Assembly (NCBI RefSeq): GCF_004348895.1
Contig: NZ_RRZK01000019.1
Coordinates: 62,001 to 126,000, forward strand
Direction of reading: 5' to 3'
From: Pseudomonas vancouverensis
GTDB lineage: Bacteria > Pseudomonadota > Gammaproteobacteria > Pseudomonadales > Pseudomonadaceae
DNA length: 64,000 bases
Shown piece by piece: positions 19,439 through 29,088 of this stretch. The translations under genes were made by a program, and so were the position numbers. How positions within the stretch are numbered: the first letter of the stretch is position 1; every line of letters begins with the position of its first letter. Below the pieces are notes generated by a model. That model saw only the letters and a program-made list of their open reading frames with translations, was not told where the DNA came from and did no database searches.

Positions 19439-20825
19439 CAAGGGGGCTCCGTGAGCGGCCGTCGAGCAAGGCTGCGGCCGCTTCAATAGTAAGGTTGCGT
19501 GTGTGCAACGCGCCGAATCCCGGCTGCGTTGCATCGCGAAAATAGAGGTCGTAGTGACCGGGGGCGACCGCCAGCAATGTTGCCGGCGCGATGTGCGCGG
19601 CGGCGCAAGAGCGCGGGCAGCCGCTCAGGTGCACGCTCGGTGACTGCCCATGAACCTGCATCAACGCCGCCAGTTGCAAGGCATCCGCCTTGGTGTCGGC
19701 CAGGCCTTTGCCACAACCGTTGGAACCGGTACAGGCGATCAGCCGGGTCAACGGCTGCTCGACGTCACAGAGCAAACCGAGGTGTTGCAGGCCCTGGCCA
19801 ACGTGCGCCGCCTGTTCACGGCGCACGTTGGCCAGCAGCAGGCTTTGCCACGGTGTGAAACGCAGGTTCGCATCACCGAACTGCTGCGCCAGTTGCGCCG
19901 CCCCACGTAACATCTCAGGGTTGAGTCGTCCCAATGGCGGCACCGCGCCCACGTAGACCAGACCCGCGTCGACCTGAGGATGGACGCCAATGTGCAGCTC
20001 ACCCGGCTGGGCAGGCCGCAGCCAATGGTCCACCGGGTGGATCGACACCCGCTCGGCCAGTCGTGCGAGAAAGTCGTCGAGCGCACACTCGGCCAGCAAA
20101 TGGCGCATACGGGTCTGCTCCGGGCGCGCCAGCTCGAGAAACAACTCGAGCACAGCGACCACCAAGGCGTGTCCGTCATCCACAGTCACCGAGCCGACAG
20201 GCCGGTCTACCAGGCACCCCGCCAGACCGAACGCCAGGCGCAGCTCGCCATCTCGTAGAAACGCCGACAGCCACAAGTCATGGGGATGCTCGAGCATCGA
20301 CAGGGCTTCGCCGCCATCGAGTTGCACGGCGAACTTGGCGCTGAGGTCATGGAAAGGCGTATGGCTCTGCAACGTTGCCAGGATCTGCTCGGCCAATGGC
20401 CGCGTGTCAAACACCACCGCCGGGTCGATCCCGGCACTCGGGCTGAGCATCAGGTTGCGAACATCATCGCCCGCCGCCGTGCGCGGCCCCAGCTCAGCCG
20501 CCAGCAGGCTGTCGATCAGGGCAGTCTGTTCGGCGCCGATCCCGCGGATCTGCAGGTTGCCACGGTTGGTGGCTTCAATCGCCCCGCTGGCAAATCGCTC
20601 AGCCGCATCGGCCACTGCATGGGCCTGGCGACTGCTGATGACACCACCGTTCAGTTTGATCCGGCAGATACCGCCATCCATTGCCGGGACGATACGCAGC
20701 AACCCCGGGCAAGCCGAGGGACGTAAGGCAGAGGACAGCGGAGGTTGGTTCAAGGCGGACCCGTTCAGGTAGCGAGGCGATTCGCGGGAAAACTGCGCGG
20801 CATTATGCCTGCTTTGTCTGGCCAC
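19431..20825 (-). CDS. cobG: Precorrin-3B synthase (ferredoxin-nitrite/sulphite reductase fold)
   Basis: Oxygen-dependent hydroxylation of precorrin-3A, the marker enzyme of the aerobic cobalamin route. The 464-residue frame shows ALRPSACPGLLRIVPAMDGG at about 33, the nitrite-reductase-like ATNRGNLQIRG, and an iron-sulphur/sirohaem-type Cys set ACTGSNGCGKG and HLSGCPRSCAA. The frame opens with GTG at 20825 behind GGAG; the first 30 residues are poorly conserved in my memory of the family, so the true start may be internal. It is divergent from cobL across a 97-base spacer. Confidence 0.92.
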   Translation of the reverse strand: MARQSRHNAAQFSRESPRYLNGSALNQPPLSSALRPSACPGLLRIVPAMDGGICRIKLNGGVISSRQAHAVADAAERFASGAIEATNRGNLQIRGIGAEQTALIDSLLAAELGPRTAAGDDVRNLMLSPSAGIDPAVVFDTRPLAEQILATLQSHTPFHDLSAKFAVQLDGGEALSMLEHPHDLWLSAFLRDGELRLAFGLAGCLVDRPVGSVTVDDGHALVVAVLELFLELARPEQTRMRHLLAECALDDFLARLAERVSIHPVDHWLRPAQPGELHIGVHPQVDAGLVYVGAVPPLGRLNPEMLRGAAQLAQQFGDANLRFTPWQSLLLANVRREQAAHVGQGLQHLGLLCDVEQPLTRLIACTGSNGCGKGLADTKADALQLAALMQVHGQSPSVHLSGCPRSCAAAHIAPATLLAVAPGHYDLYFRDATQPGFGALHTRNLTIEAAAALLDGRSRSPLDA

Positions 20826-20922
20826 ATGAAAAGACTCCGGACGGGAAGAGAAGGCAGTCAGCCCGTGGAACCCGCGCTATCATGCCGTCCAACTACGAAA
20901 AAACGCGTGATTGAGGAACGGC

Positions 20923-22134
20923 ATGACCCCCTGGTTGACAGTGGTAGGCATCGGCGAAGACGGTTTCAAGGGCCTGGGCAAGAACGCCCGGCATGCCCTG
21001 CTGCGCGCCTCGAAGATCTTCGGCGGCCAGCGGCATCTGGATCTGCTGCCGACGTGTATCGCTGGCGAACGTCAGCCATGGCCCAGCCCGTTTTCCCTTG
21101 ATGCGCTGTTGGCACTGCGTGGCGAGCCCGTCTGTGTACTGGCCAGCGGGGATCCAATGTTCTACGGCGTCGGCGCCAGCCTCGCCCGTCAGCTTCCCGC
21201 CGCTGAACTGCTGACGCTGCCCGCACCTTCGTCCTGCTCGCTGGCGGCCGCCAGAATGGGCTGGCCGCTGCAGGATGTCGTCACGCTTTCAGTCGTGGCG
21301 CGCCCCATCGCGGCACTCAACGCGCACCTGTGCAGCGGCGCGCGCCTGTTGGTGTTGAGCAACGATGGCGGCAGCCCTGGCGCTATCGCCAAGCTGCTGC
21401 GTGAGCGCGGTTTCGGGCCAAGTCGTCTCACCGTATTGGAGCACTTGGGAGGCCCGGCCGAGCGGCGCATCGACGCCGTTGCCAGCGACTGGAACGATCT
21501 GCCGATTGCCGATCTGAACCTGATCGCCATTGATTGCCTGGCCGAACCGAACACGCCGCGCCTGTCACGGCTGGCCGGCTTGCCGGATGCGGCGTTCGAG
21601 CACGACGGCCAACTGACCAAGCGCGATGTCCGCGCCATCACCCTGGCACGCCTCTCGCCAGTACCCGGCGAGCTGTTGTGGGACGTTGGCGCCGGCAGCG
21701 GCTCGATCGGCATCGAATGGATGCGCACCCACCCCAGCTGCCGCGCGCTGGCTATTGAGGCCGATGAAGGCCGGCAGACATTGATCGAACGCAACCGCGA
21801 TACGCTCGGCGTCCCCGGTCTGCAACTGATCCGCGGCAGCGCGCCACAAGCGCTGGCCGGTCTTGAGCGCCCGGATGCGATTTTCATCGGTGGCGGCGTG
21901 ACCCGCGACGGCGTGTTCGACACCTGCTGGGCCGCGCTCAAACCCGGCGGCCGTCTGATCGCCAACGCGGTCACCCTGCAAAGCGAGATGGCCCTGATGA
22001 CCTGGCGCGAACGTCACGGCGGTGAACTGACCCGCGTCCATATCGCGCAGGCGCAACCGCTGGGTAGCTTCGACACCTGGCGCCAGGCGTTGCCGATCAC
22101 CTTGCTTGAACTGACGAAGCGTCTCGATGCGTAA
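20923..22134 (+). CDS. cobL: Precorrin-6Y C5,15-methyltransferase (decarboxylating), CbiE-CbiT fusion
   Basis: Methylates C5 and C15 of precorrin-6B and decarboxylates the acetate side chain. The 403 residues combine a CbiE-type tetrapyrrole methylase (about 1-200; [28 protein letters not shown]) with a CbiT-type Rossmann methyltransferase (about 205-400; [30 protein letters not shown]). The ATG at 20923 follows GAGGAAC at good spacing and is preferred to an in-frame start at 20911. cobK follows after 30 bases. Confidence 0.95.
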   Translation: MTPWLTVVGIGEDGFKGLGKNARHALLRASKIFGGQRHLDLLPTCIAGERQPWPSPFSLDALLALRGEPVCVLASGDPMFYGVGASLARQLPAAELLTLPAPSSCSLAAARMGWPLQDVVTLSVVARPIAALNAHLCSGARLLVLSNDGGSPGAIAKLLRERGFGPSRLTVLEHLGGPAERRIDAVASDWNDLPIADLNLIAIDCLAEPNTPRLSRLAGLPDAAFEHDGQLTKRDVRAITLARLSPVPGELLWDVGAGSGSIGIEWMRTHPSCRALAIEADEGRQTLIERNRDTLGVPGLQLIRGSAPQALAGLERPDAIFIGGGVTRDGVFDTCWAALKPGGRLIANAVTLQSEMALMTWRERHGGELTRVHIAQAQPLGSFDTWRQALPITLLELTKRLDA

Positions 22135-22164
22135 TCCAACAGGCAAACACACGGGAGCCCTGCG

Positions 22165-22893
22165 ATGAAGCGCATCCTGCTGCTCGGCGGCGTCAGCGAA
22201 GCGCTGGCCATCGCCCGCACGTTAGGCCCGCAGCATGTCTACAGCCTGGCCGGTATCGGTCGGGTACCGACTGACCTGCACTGCCAGGTGCGTGTCGGTG
22301 GCTATGGCGGAGCCGAGGGTCTGGCGCAGTTCATTCGCAATGAAGGCATCAACCTGCTGATCGATGCCACCCACCCTTACGCTGCCCGCATCAGCCAGAA
22401 CGCGGCAACTGCTGCCGACATGAGTGGCACTCCCTGCTGGGCGCTGCGACGCCCGTCCTGGCAAGCTCAGGCCGATGATGACTGGCGCGAAGTCGAGGAC
22501 TGGAACGCATTGGTCGAGGCCTTGAAGCCTTTCCGTCGCCCACTGTTCACCCTTGGTCGCGAACCCTTGCAGCACCTGGACGAGATTCCTGCGCAGCAGT
22601 TCTGGACCTTGCGCGCCCTTGATGTGTATCCGGGCAACGAGCGCTGCGAAGTGATCGGCGCTCGCGGCCCCTTTTTGATCGACGAAGAACGCGCCCTGTT
22701 CGCACGCCGTGACATCGACGTACTGATCAGCAAGAACAGCGGCAGCACGGCAACCGAGCCAAAACTGGAAGTCGCACGCGAACGTGGAGTGCCGGTGCTG
22801 ATCCTGAAACGACCGGCATTGCCCAAGGTGAATCGGGAGTTCGCCTCAGTGGCAGACCTGCTTGGCGCGCTGTCAGATTTTGCCAAACACTAG
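22165..22893 (+). CDS. cobK: Precorrin-6A reductase
   Basis: NADPH-dependent reduction of the precorrin-6A macrocycle. The 242 residues start MKRILLLGGVSEALAIAR, a nucleotide-binding motif with the usual CobK variation, and include LIDATHPYAARISQNA and the C-terminal ISKNSGSTATEPKLEVARERGVPV signature, with Lys and Ser residues typical of CobK/CbiJ. It completes a cobLK rightward pair divergent from cobGHIJ. No cobalamin riboswitch is visible in this region. Confidence 0.95.
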   Translation: MKRILLLGGVSEALAIARTLGPQHVYSLAGIGRVPTDLHCQVRVGGYGGAEGLAQFIRNEGINLLIDATHPYAARISQNAATAADMSGTPCWALRRPSWQAQADDDWREVEDWNALVEALKPFRRPLFTLGREPLQHLDEIPAQQFWTLRALDVYPGNERCEVIGARGPFLIDEERALFARRDIDVLISKNSGSTATEPKLEVARERGVPVLILKRPALPKVNREFASVADLLGALSDFAKH

Positions 22894-23069
22894 TCCATCG
22901 AGATTCTGAACAAAGCTAAAGCGGTACTGGCACTTTGTATTTCACGACTATCATGAAGCCTAGGAAAACACTGTTGCTGCGACACCACACCGCACGCGGT
23001 CTTTTTACTTATCGGCCCTGATCAGGCTAAATAGCCGCGCCTGATTGCCCACTCAACCGGATTTGTCCC

Positions 23070-23468
23070 ATGTCCCGACAACGGCTCGCATTTGCCTGGA
23101 TAGCCTGCTTCGCAGTGCTGTTCAACATGCTCGCCATGCCGATGACAGGCGCCATGGCGCAGACGGCAAAAGCGCCGGCCGAACAGTTGTTGTGGGGCAG
23201 TTTCTGCAGCGCCAGCGGCACCAAGATGGTCGCGATCAACCTCGGCGATCTCGGGCAGAAAGCACCGCAAGGTGACGATCATTCCAACATGCAGCATTGC
23301 TGGTGCTGTTCCGGTTCCGCGCCCTTGGTCGCACTGCCCGGGCATGTGCCGCAGTTGTATTACGCCCGCTTTGAAGCCAATCGAAGCCTGCCACCGCCCT
23401 CCCTCCACGCACCGTCACCGCGCCAGCAATGGCCGAGCCTCAACCCCCGCGCTTCTCCTCTGGTGTGA
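23070..23468 (+). CDS. DUF2946 family exported protein (copper cluster)
   Basis: 132 residues. The N-terminus is a signal peptide or membrane anchor (LAFAWIACFAVLFNMLAMPMTGAMA). A conserved metal-type segment near residues 70-80, HSNMQHCWCCSG, provides His, Met and Cys ligands and is characteristic of DUF2946 proteins in pseudomonads. The tail is Pro- and Ser-rich. It heads a five-gene set of copper-related proteins on the same strand, so a periplasmic copper role is inferred from context; direct biochemical evidence is not known to me. Confidence 0.82.
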   Translation: MSRQRLAFAWIACFAVLFNMLAMPMTGAMAQTAKAPAEQLLWGSFCSASGTKMVAINLGDLGQKAPQGDDHSNMQHCWCCSGSAPLVALPGHVPQLYYARFEANRSLPPPSLHAPSPRQQWPSLNPRASPLV

Positions 23469-23516
23469 TTCCGTCTCGCAATTGACCTGCGTATCGAATC
23501 GTTCTGGAGAACTGCC

Positions 23517-23996
23517 ATGTTGAACAAATTCATCGTTCTGGCCGCTTTGCTGCTGCCTGCTTGCTTTGCCAATGCCCACGAATACAAAGTCGGCGATCTT
23601 GAAATCGAGCATCCATGGTCACAGGAACTGCCGCCTAACGCACCGACCGTTGCGGCCTACTTCGTGATCAACAACGAAGGCAAAACCGCTGACCGCCTGC
23701 TCAGCGTCGACTCGCCAATCGCCGGCGAAGCGCAATTGCATGAGCATGTGATGCAAGGCGACGTGATGAAAATGCAGCACGTACCAAACGTGGATGTACC
23801 GGCAGGCGGCGAAGTGACGTTCGCGCCGATGGCCTATCACGTGATGCTGTTGAACCTCAAAGACCGCAGCCTGCTGGCCGACGGCAAGCGCTTTCCCATG
23901 ACCTTGCATTTCGAAAAAGCCGGCGAGGTGAAGGTCGAAGTGGCGGTGCAGAAAAAGGCACCGGACGCCACGCAAGAACACCAGCACGCACAGTAA
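23517..23996 (+). CDS. Periplasmic copper chaperone PCuAC
   Basis: 159 residues with a clear signal peptide (MLNKFIVLAALLLPACFANA, cleavage before HEYK). The PCuAC copper(I) motif is visible: His in HEHVMQG, Met residues in VMKMQH, and HVM in AYHVMLLNL, fitting H(M)-x10-M-x21-H-x-M. The C-terminal tail is His-rich (EHQHAQ). PCuAC proteins deliver copper to the CuA site of cytochrome oxidase or trap periplasmic copper. It lies between the two DUF2946 genes in the same operon. Confidence 0.93.
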   Translation: MLNKFIVLAALLLPACFANAHEYKVGDLEIEHPWSQELPPNAPTVAAYFVINNEGKTADRLLSVDSPIAGEAQLHEHVMQGDVMKMQHVPNVDVPAGGEVTFAPMAYHVMLLNLKDRSLLADGKRFPMTLHFEKAGEVKVEVAVQKKAPDATQEHQHAQ

Positions 23997-24017
23997 TCGC
24001 CTGCGCGGAATTCGCCC

Positions 24018-24461
24018 ATGCGCCCGCTTAGCGCCAGGTCATCCCGAGCCCGCCGTCAACCCTTGAGCCTGACACGCGGCAGCTGGATCAGCCTGTTCGC
24101 CATGCTGATGATTTTCATCGGTCCACTGATCTCTCAGTCGATGCCGATGAACACTGGCGCGTCCATGAACATGCCGATGGGCATGAGCATGGACATGTCG
24201 GCAATGGCACATGCCGAGCACGGCTCGCCAACCACTGCCGAACACTGCCCACCCGCCTCCGAACACCATGTGCTGTGGGAAAAGTGTGGCTATTGCAGCC
24301 TCCTGTTCAATTGCCCGGCGTTGACCGGAGGCGGCACGTTCGCCACCTTCAACATCCCCCTGGTCAACACGTTCACCGCGCCGTCCCCCCGGCTGGGTCA
24401 CGCCCGGCAAACCTTCTTCCCCGGCGCCCGCAGCCGCGCCCCGCCCGTCATCGTCGCGTAA
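24018..24461 (+). CDS. DUF2946 family protein with Met/His-rich segment
   Basis: 147 residues. One N-terminal hydrophobic segment (WISLFAMLMIFIGPLISQS, about 24-43) is followed by a striking Met-rich stretch with MNMPMGMSMDMSAMAHAEH, typical of periplasmic copper(I) binding, and then the Cys pair in EKCGYCSLLFNCP. A proline-rich tail ends the protein. It lies 21 bases after the PCuAC gene and 104 bases before the receptor gene. Copper handling is inferred from composition and neighbours. Confidence 0.82.
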   Translation: MRPLSARSSRARRQPLSLTRGSWISLFAMLMIFIGPLISQSMPMNTGASMNMPMGMSMDMSAMAHAEHGSPTTAEHCPPASEHHVLWEKCGYCSLLFNCPALTGGGTFATFNIPLVNTFTAPSPRLGHARQTFFPGARSRAPPVIVA

Positions 24462-24565
24462 ACACTTACCGCTGATTTCACACGGTCCACAAGGCAACCC
24501 CTGCGCCCACAGAAGCAGCGCAGGCTGCCGGCCGTGTTGTTTACGACTGTTCGATGGAAATTGTC

Positions 24566-26683
24566 ATGTCCAGGTTTTCTGCTGCCCCACGCTTGAGCGC
24601 TGCTCAAGCCTCTTTTGCCCTGAACGAATCGAGTATTCGCTTCAGGCACGCCACCGCCATTCTGTGCGGTGCCTTGCTCGCGCCTTCTGCGTTGGCCGAC
24701 GAACATGCCGGTCACAGCGAAGAATTGAGCCCGACGGTGATCACCGCCGTTGCACCGAGTTCACCGCTGACCATCGTCACCAACCCCAAGGACCCGCGCC
24801 AACCGGTGCCGGCCAGCGACGGTGGTGATTACCTGAAGACCATTCCAGGCTTCGCCCTGGTGCGCAACGGCGGCACCAATGGCGACCCGGTGCTGCGCGG
24901 CATGTTCGGTTCGCGGCTGAACATCCTCACCAACGGCAGTCAGTTGCTTGGCGCCTGCCCCGGGCGCATGGATGCGCCGACCTCGTATATCTCGCCGGAA
25001 ACCTACGACAAACTCACCGTGATCAAAGGTCCGCAAACCGTGCTGTGGGGACCGGGTGCTTCCGCCGGAACCATCCTCTTCGACCGCGAACCGGAACACT
25101 TCGGCGAGCTCGGTACCCGGGTCAACGCCAGTGTGCTGGCCGGTTCCAACGGCCGCTTCGACAAACTGGTGGACGCCACGGCTGGGGGCTCGCTGGGTTA
25201 TGTGCGGGTGATCGGCAACACTGCACATTCCGACGACTACAAGGACGGCAACAACGACACCGTGCCGTCGCGCTATGAAAAATGGAACGGTGATGTGGCG
25301 GTTGGCTGGACACCAAACGCCGACACCTTGCTGGAGCTCACCGCCGGCCGTGGCGACGGCGAAGCCCGATATGCCGGGCGCGGCATGGACGGTGCACAGT
25401 TCCTGCGCGAGAGCCTCGGCTTGCGTTTCGAACAGTCCAACATAGGCGAGGTGCTCGACACGATCGAGGCGCAGGTCTACTACAACTACGCCGACCACGT
25501 AATGGATAACTACACGCTGCGCACGCCGTCCGGCACCGGGATGATGGCCGGGCCCATGGCGTCCAACGTCGACCGCCGCACCCTCGGCGCCCGGATCAAG
25601 GCGACCTGGCGCTGGGCCGACGTGCAACTGATCGGCGGCCTGGACGCCCAGACCAACGAGCATCGCCAGCGCAGTGCAATGGGCATCGATACCTACAAGG
25701 ACCTGCCCTACAGCAAGGATGCCGACTTCCATAACTATGGCGTATTCAGTGAGCTGACTTGGTACGCCGCCGACCGTGACCGCTTGATCAGCGGCGCACG
25801 CCTGGACCGCGCCTCGGCCAAGGATTACCGGCAAACCACCGGTTCCGGAATGATGACCCGGCCCAATCCGACTGCCGACGAGACCCGCGCCGACACCCTG
25901 CCGAGCGGCTTCATCCGCTACGAACACGACTTGGCTGACAGCCCGACCACCCTCTACGCGGGGCTGGGTCACAGCCAGCGCTTCCCGGATTACTGGGAGC
26001 TGTTTTCACCGAACGCAGGTCCCGCCGGCTCGGTGAACGCCTTCGATGCGATCAAGCCGGAAAAAACCACCCAGCTCGATGTCGGCCTGCAATACAAGAC
26101 CGAGGCGCTGGACGCCTGGGCCTCGGCCTATGTCGGCCAGGTGCGCGATTACATCCTGTTCAGCTACACCCCGGGAATGATGGGCATGACTTCCCAAGCC
26201 GAGAACATCGACGCGCGAATCATGGGCGGTGAACTGGGGGCAGCCTACAAGCTTACAAACAACTGGAAAGCCGATGCGACCCTGGCCTACGCCTGGGGCA
26301 AGAACAGCAGCGACGGCACGGCATTGCCGCAGATGCCGCCACTGGATGCGCGTTTCGGCCTGACCTATAGCGAAGACAACTGGAGCGCCGGCGCACTGTG
26401 GAGGGTGGTTGCTGCGCAAAACCGTATTGACCAGAACAAGGGCAACGTGGTCGGCAAGGACTTTGACAAAACGCCAGGATTCGGCGTGTTCTCCCTCAAC
26501 GGTGCCTATCGGATCAACCAGAACTGGAAGGTCAGCAGCGGCGTCGACAACCTGTTCGGCAAGGCGTACGCCGAACACCTGAACCTGGCCGGCAACGCCG
26601 GGTTCGGCTACCCCGCCAACGACCCGCAGGCCATCAAGGAACCGGGGCGAACGCTCTGGACCAAGGTGGACATGAGTTTCTAA
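24566..26683 (+). CDS. oprC: TonB-dependent copper receptor OprC
   Basis: Outer-membrane receptor of 705 residues with a signal sequence (cleavage after SALA, about 45), a plug domain (VLRGMFGSRLNILTNG) and a C-terminal 22-strand barrel ending in Phe. The published OprC copper site is CxxxM plus HxM; here CPGRM gives Cys131/Met135 and HVM gives His311/Met313. The 180-residue distance between Cys and His equals that of the P. aeruginosa residues (143 and 323) as I recall them, strong support for copper binding. The ATG at 24566 has GGAAA upstream; a start four codons earlier is possible. Confidence 0.93.
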   Translation: MSRFSAAPRLSAAQASFALNESSIRFRHATAILCGALLAPSALADEHAGHSEELSPTVITAVAPSSPLTIVTNPKDPRQPVPASDGGDYLKTIPGFALVRNGGTNGDPVLRGMFGSRLNILTNGSQLLGACPGRMDAPTSYISPETYDKLTVIKGPQTVLWGPGASAGTILFDREPEHFGELGTRVNASVLAGSNGRFDKLVDATAGGSLGYVRVIGNTAHSDDYKDGNNDTVPSRYEKWNGDVAVGWTPNADTLLELTAGRGDGEARYAGRGMDGAQFLRESLGLRFEQSNIGEVLDTIEAQVYYNYADHVMDNYTLRTPSGTGMMAGPMASNVDRRTLGARIKATWRWADVQLIGGLDAQTNEHRQRSAMGIDTYKDLPYSKDADFHNYGVFSELTWYAADRDRLISGARLDRASAKDYRQTTGSGMMTRPNPTADETRADTLPSGFIRYEHDLADSPTTLYAGLGHSQRFPDYWELFSPNAGPAGSVNAFDAIKPEKTTQLDVGLQYKTEALDAWASAYVGQVRDYILFSYTPGMMGMTSQAENIDARIMGGELGAAYKLTNNWKADATLAYAWGKNSSDGTALPQMPPLDARFGLTYSEDNWSAGALWRVVAAQNRIDQNKGNVVGKDFDKTPGFGVFSLNGAYRINQNWKVSSGVDNLFGKAYAEHLNLAGNAGFGYPANDPQAIKEPGRTLWTKVDMSF

Positions 26684-26707
26684 CCCTCGAGGGCGCCCGC
26701 TCCCTCT

Positions 26708-26748
26708 GTGGGAGCGGGTATGCCCGCGATCGGTTGCGCAGCAACCGC
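26708..26748. repeat. Single REP-type element with hairpin
   Basis: GTGGGAGCGGGTATGCCCGC with an adjacent GGTTGC-GCA-GCAACC stem, in the spacer between the receptor and the PepSY gene. It resembles the more complete REP doublets elsewhere in the window. Confidence 0.6.
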
Positions 26749-26787
26749 CATACAGACAACTAAAAGATCCAGCCAAGCGGAGCACAC

Positions 26788-28170
26788 GTGATGAAACAGC
26801 CCAAAGTGAATTTCTACAACCTGGCCTGGCGTTGGCATTTCTATGCCGGTTTGTTCGTTGCGCCTTTCATGGTGATGCTGGCCCTGACCGGGACTATCTA
26901 CCTGTTCAAGCCGCAGCTCGACTCACTGATGTACAGCAGTCTGCTCAACGTCCCGGCCGGCCATCACACCGTTTCAGCCGATGACTTGCTGACACGGGTC
27001 AAGGCCGCTTATCCACAAGGCCAGGTGACCCAATACCTGCCACCGCTGAACGCCGAGCACAGCGCGCAGTTCGTCGTGCAGAACAATGGTCAGGAGCTGA
27101 ACGTTTTCGTCGATCCGCACCACGGCGACATCCTCGGCGAGCAGGATGCGAAGAAGAACCTGCAGGCCATCGCCCGGGCGATTCACGGCGAGTTGATGAT
27201 CGGCACGGTCGGTGATCGCCTGATCGAACTGGCTGCCGGCTGGGGCATTGTCCTGGTGGTATCGGGCCTGTTCCTGTGGTGGCCCCGCGGCCAGGCGGCA
27301 GGAATTTTGTGGCCGCGCCTGAACAGCCGTGGTCGCGTGTTGTGGCGTGATCTGCATGCAGTGACCGGTTTCTGGGGCGCCTCGCTGTTGCTGGTGATGC
27401 TGCTCAGCGGCATGACCTGGACCGGCTTCTGGGGCAAGCAATACGCCGAGGTCTGGAACGTGTTCCCGGCCGCCATGTGGGATGACGTGCCCAAGTCCGA
27501 CGTCGAGGCCCGCAGCCTCAATTCGGCCACTCGCCAGACCGTGCCCTGGGCCATGGAAAACACGCCAATGCCGATGTCCGGCGATCACGCTGAACACATG
27601 AACCACGACGGCGCGCACGCCGGCCCCGCAGCGCCGACCATTGCCCTGCAAGACGTGCAGAACATCGCCAGAGAGCGCAAGGTTGAACCGGGTTACAGCA
27701 TCACCCTGCCGACCACCGCGACCGGTGTGTTTACCATCGCCGTGTTCGCAGACGACCCGCGCAACGATGCCACCCTGCACATCGATCAGTACACCGGCAA
27801 AGTCCTCGCCGACGTGCGCTTCGCACACTACGGTGCCGTTGCCCGGGCTACGGAAATCGGCGTGATGCTGCACGAAGGCAAGATGTTCGGCACCTTCAAT
27901 CAGATTGTCGTATTGCTGATCTGCCTGATGATCCTGCTCAGCGCCGTCAGCGGCGTGGTGATCTGGTGGAAGCGTCGTCCACAAGGAAAACTTGGCGTGC
28001 CACCACTGCGTCATGACCTGCCCAAGTGGAAAACTGCGATGGTCATCATCTTTGCCCTGGCAGTGGTCTTTCCATTGGTAGGCGCTTCGCTGGTGGCGGT
28101 GTGGGTGCTGGATCGCCTGCTGCTGTCGCGCCTGACCCGGAAAGCGGAAAGTGCTTCGTCTTCATCCTGA
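26788..28170 (+). CDS. PepSY-associated transmembrane protein (PiuB-like), copper cluster
   Basis: 460 residues with four main membrane segments: about 15-37 (FYAGLFVAPFMVMLALTGTIYLF), 150-170, 190-212 and 370-392, plus a final helix near 415-440. Such proteins accompany TonB receptors and are thought to act as inner-membrane reductases or pumps for the imported metal. PepSY-type periplasmic segments lie between helices 1-2 and 3-4. A Met/His-rich loop (PMPMSGDHAEHMNHDGAHAG, about 252-275) suits copper binding. It follows the receptor, so the two likely function together. Confidence 0.88.
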   Translation: MMKQPKVNFYNLAWRWHFYAGLFVAPFMVMLALTGTIYLFKPQLDSLMYSSLLNVPAGHHTVSADDLLTRVKAAYPQGQVTQYLPPLNAEHSAQFVVQNNGQELNVFVDPHHGDILGEQDAKKNLQAIARAIHGELMIGTVGDRLIELAAGWGIVLVVSGLFLWWPRGQAAGILWPRLNSRGRVLWRDLHAVTGFWGASLLLVMLLSGMTWTGFWGKQYAEVWNVFPAAMWDDVPKSDVEARSLNSATRQTVPWAMENTPMPMSGDHAEHMNHDGAHAGPAAPTIALQDVQNIARERKVEPGYSITLPTTATGVFTIAVFADDPRNDATLHIDQYTGKVLADVRFAHYGAVARATEIGVMLHEGKMFGTFNQIVVLLICLMILLSAVSGVVIWWKRRPQGKLGVPPLRHDLPKWKTAMVIIFALAVVFPLVGASLVAVWVLDRLLLSRLTRKAESASSSS

Positions 28171-28545
28171 GACTGGTGAGGTGCGCAGGGTGCAATGGAC
28201 GGCTCCCTGCGCATCACCCTCGCGCATTCAGGGTGTACTTGCCTGGCCCCTCACAGATCATCCCACTCTTACTGCGTTTGCACGATTCCCAAGGGAGCGG
28301 CCTGTCCACGAAAAGGCTCTCGGCTAGTTGTTTTTCATCGCATGGATGCGATACCACAAACATACTGGTTAATTGTAAAAATCATCTCCTTGAAAAACCT
28401 CGTATTGAGTTAGCACTTAACAAACTCTCCATCACATCCATACTTCGCTCTCGCGAGTTAAACACTAAAACACTCGCACATCTCAATGGTGACTATTCCT
28501 ACAGCTCAATCAGCACAACTCCTACGAGAACAAAAAAGGCTAACC
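28171..28545. other. 375-base gene-free stretch
   Basis: The first part holds an 11-base stem (28180-28190 with 28205-28215, GGTGCGCAGGG against CCCTGCGCATC) that may end transcription of the PepSY gene, although no T-run follows. The rest, from about 28260, becomes AT-rich and leads to the small secreted protein gene; no coding frame there looks real to me. Confidence 0.4.
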
Positions 28546-28983
28546 ATGTTCAAGATACTCATCGCATCCATCGCATCCATCGCATTCATTGCAGCTCCAG
28601 CATGGGCTGCTCAGCCCGCCTTTACTGGCATTGACTATAGTGGTCGATACCAATGCACCGGCATGGACAGCCATATAGGGGCATTTGAAGGTGTTGTCGA
28701 CATGAAACTCAATACCGAACAAAGCACCGGCGAACATGCTGCTTACGCTTTTACCCTGACACTGCTCGACAATTCCAGATATGACGGATTTGCCGCCGCC
28801 AATTCAAATTCGCTGGCGATTTACTTTGCCCATACGGATCCGGCTCTCAAGGATTACGGCGTCGGCATTGCGAAAATAACTACAACTGCTGACGGAAAAA
28901 CTTCATTCACCAAATACTATTACGGTCCAGAGTACGAAGGTGGTGGACATGGTTTTGAGACCTGCCTCAAAGCTGATGTTTAA
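28546..28983 (+). CDS. Small secreted protein of unknown function
   Basis: 145 residues starting at ATG 28546 (MFKILIASIASIAFIAAPAW), with a signal peptide cleaved near AWA-AQP. The mature protein has two cysteines, one near each end (YQCTG and ETCLK), which could form one disulphide, and alternating short hydrophobic strands suggesting a small beta-rich fold (FEGVVDMKLN, AYAFTLTLLD, YGVGIAKITT). I do not recognise a named domain. The leader and gene are richer in AT than the flanking copper operon. Confidence 0.75.
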   Translation: MFKILIASIASIAFIAAPAWAAQPAFTGIDYSGRYQCTGMDSHIGAFEGVVDMKLNTEQSTGEHAAYAFTLTLLDNSRYDGFAAANSNSLAIYFAHTDPALKDYGVGIAKITTTADGKTSFTKYYYGPEYEGGGHGFETCLKADV

Positions 28984-29020
28984 CTGGCCTGACTGATACA
29001 CCTTCAGTAAATCCTGTGCC

Positions 29021-29062
29021 TCGCCACCGAGAGCCGTCCCATCCGGGGAGTCGCGGTGGCGA
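29021..29062. terminator. Inverted repeat between convergent genes
   Basis: TCGCCACCG (29021-29029) pairs perfectly with CGGTGGCGA (29054-29062) around a 24-base loop, 38 bases after the secreted protein stop and 27 bases before the end of the leftward repeat-protein gene. It could serve both transcripts; no T-run is present. Confidence 0.45.
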
Positions 29063-29088
29063 AGCTGAAATTTATAACCAATCAGCCA

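Noticed and set aside
20826..20922. Cobalamin riboswitch upstream of the cob genes
   Set aside because: The divergent spacer is only 97 bases and lacks a B12-box-like sequence; the region ahead of 23070 was also checked by eye without success.
24761..25972. 403-codon frame opposite oprC
   Set aside because: Antisense shadow; the receptor on the plus strand keeps the copper-binding residues at the expected spacing.
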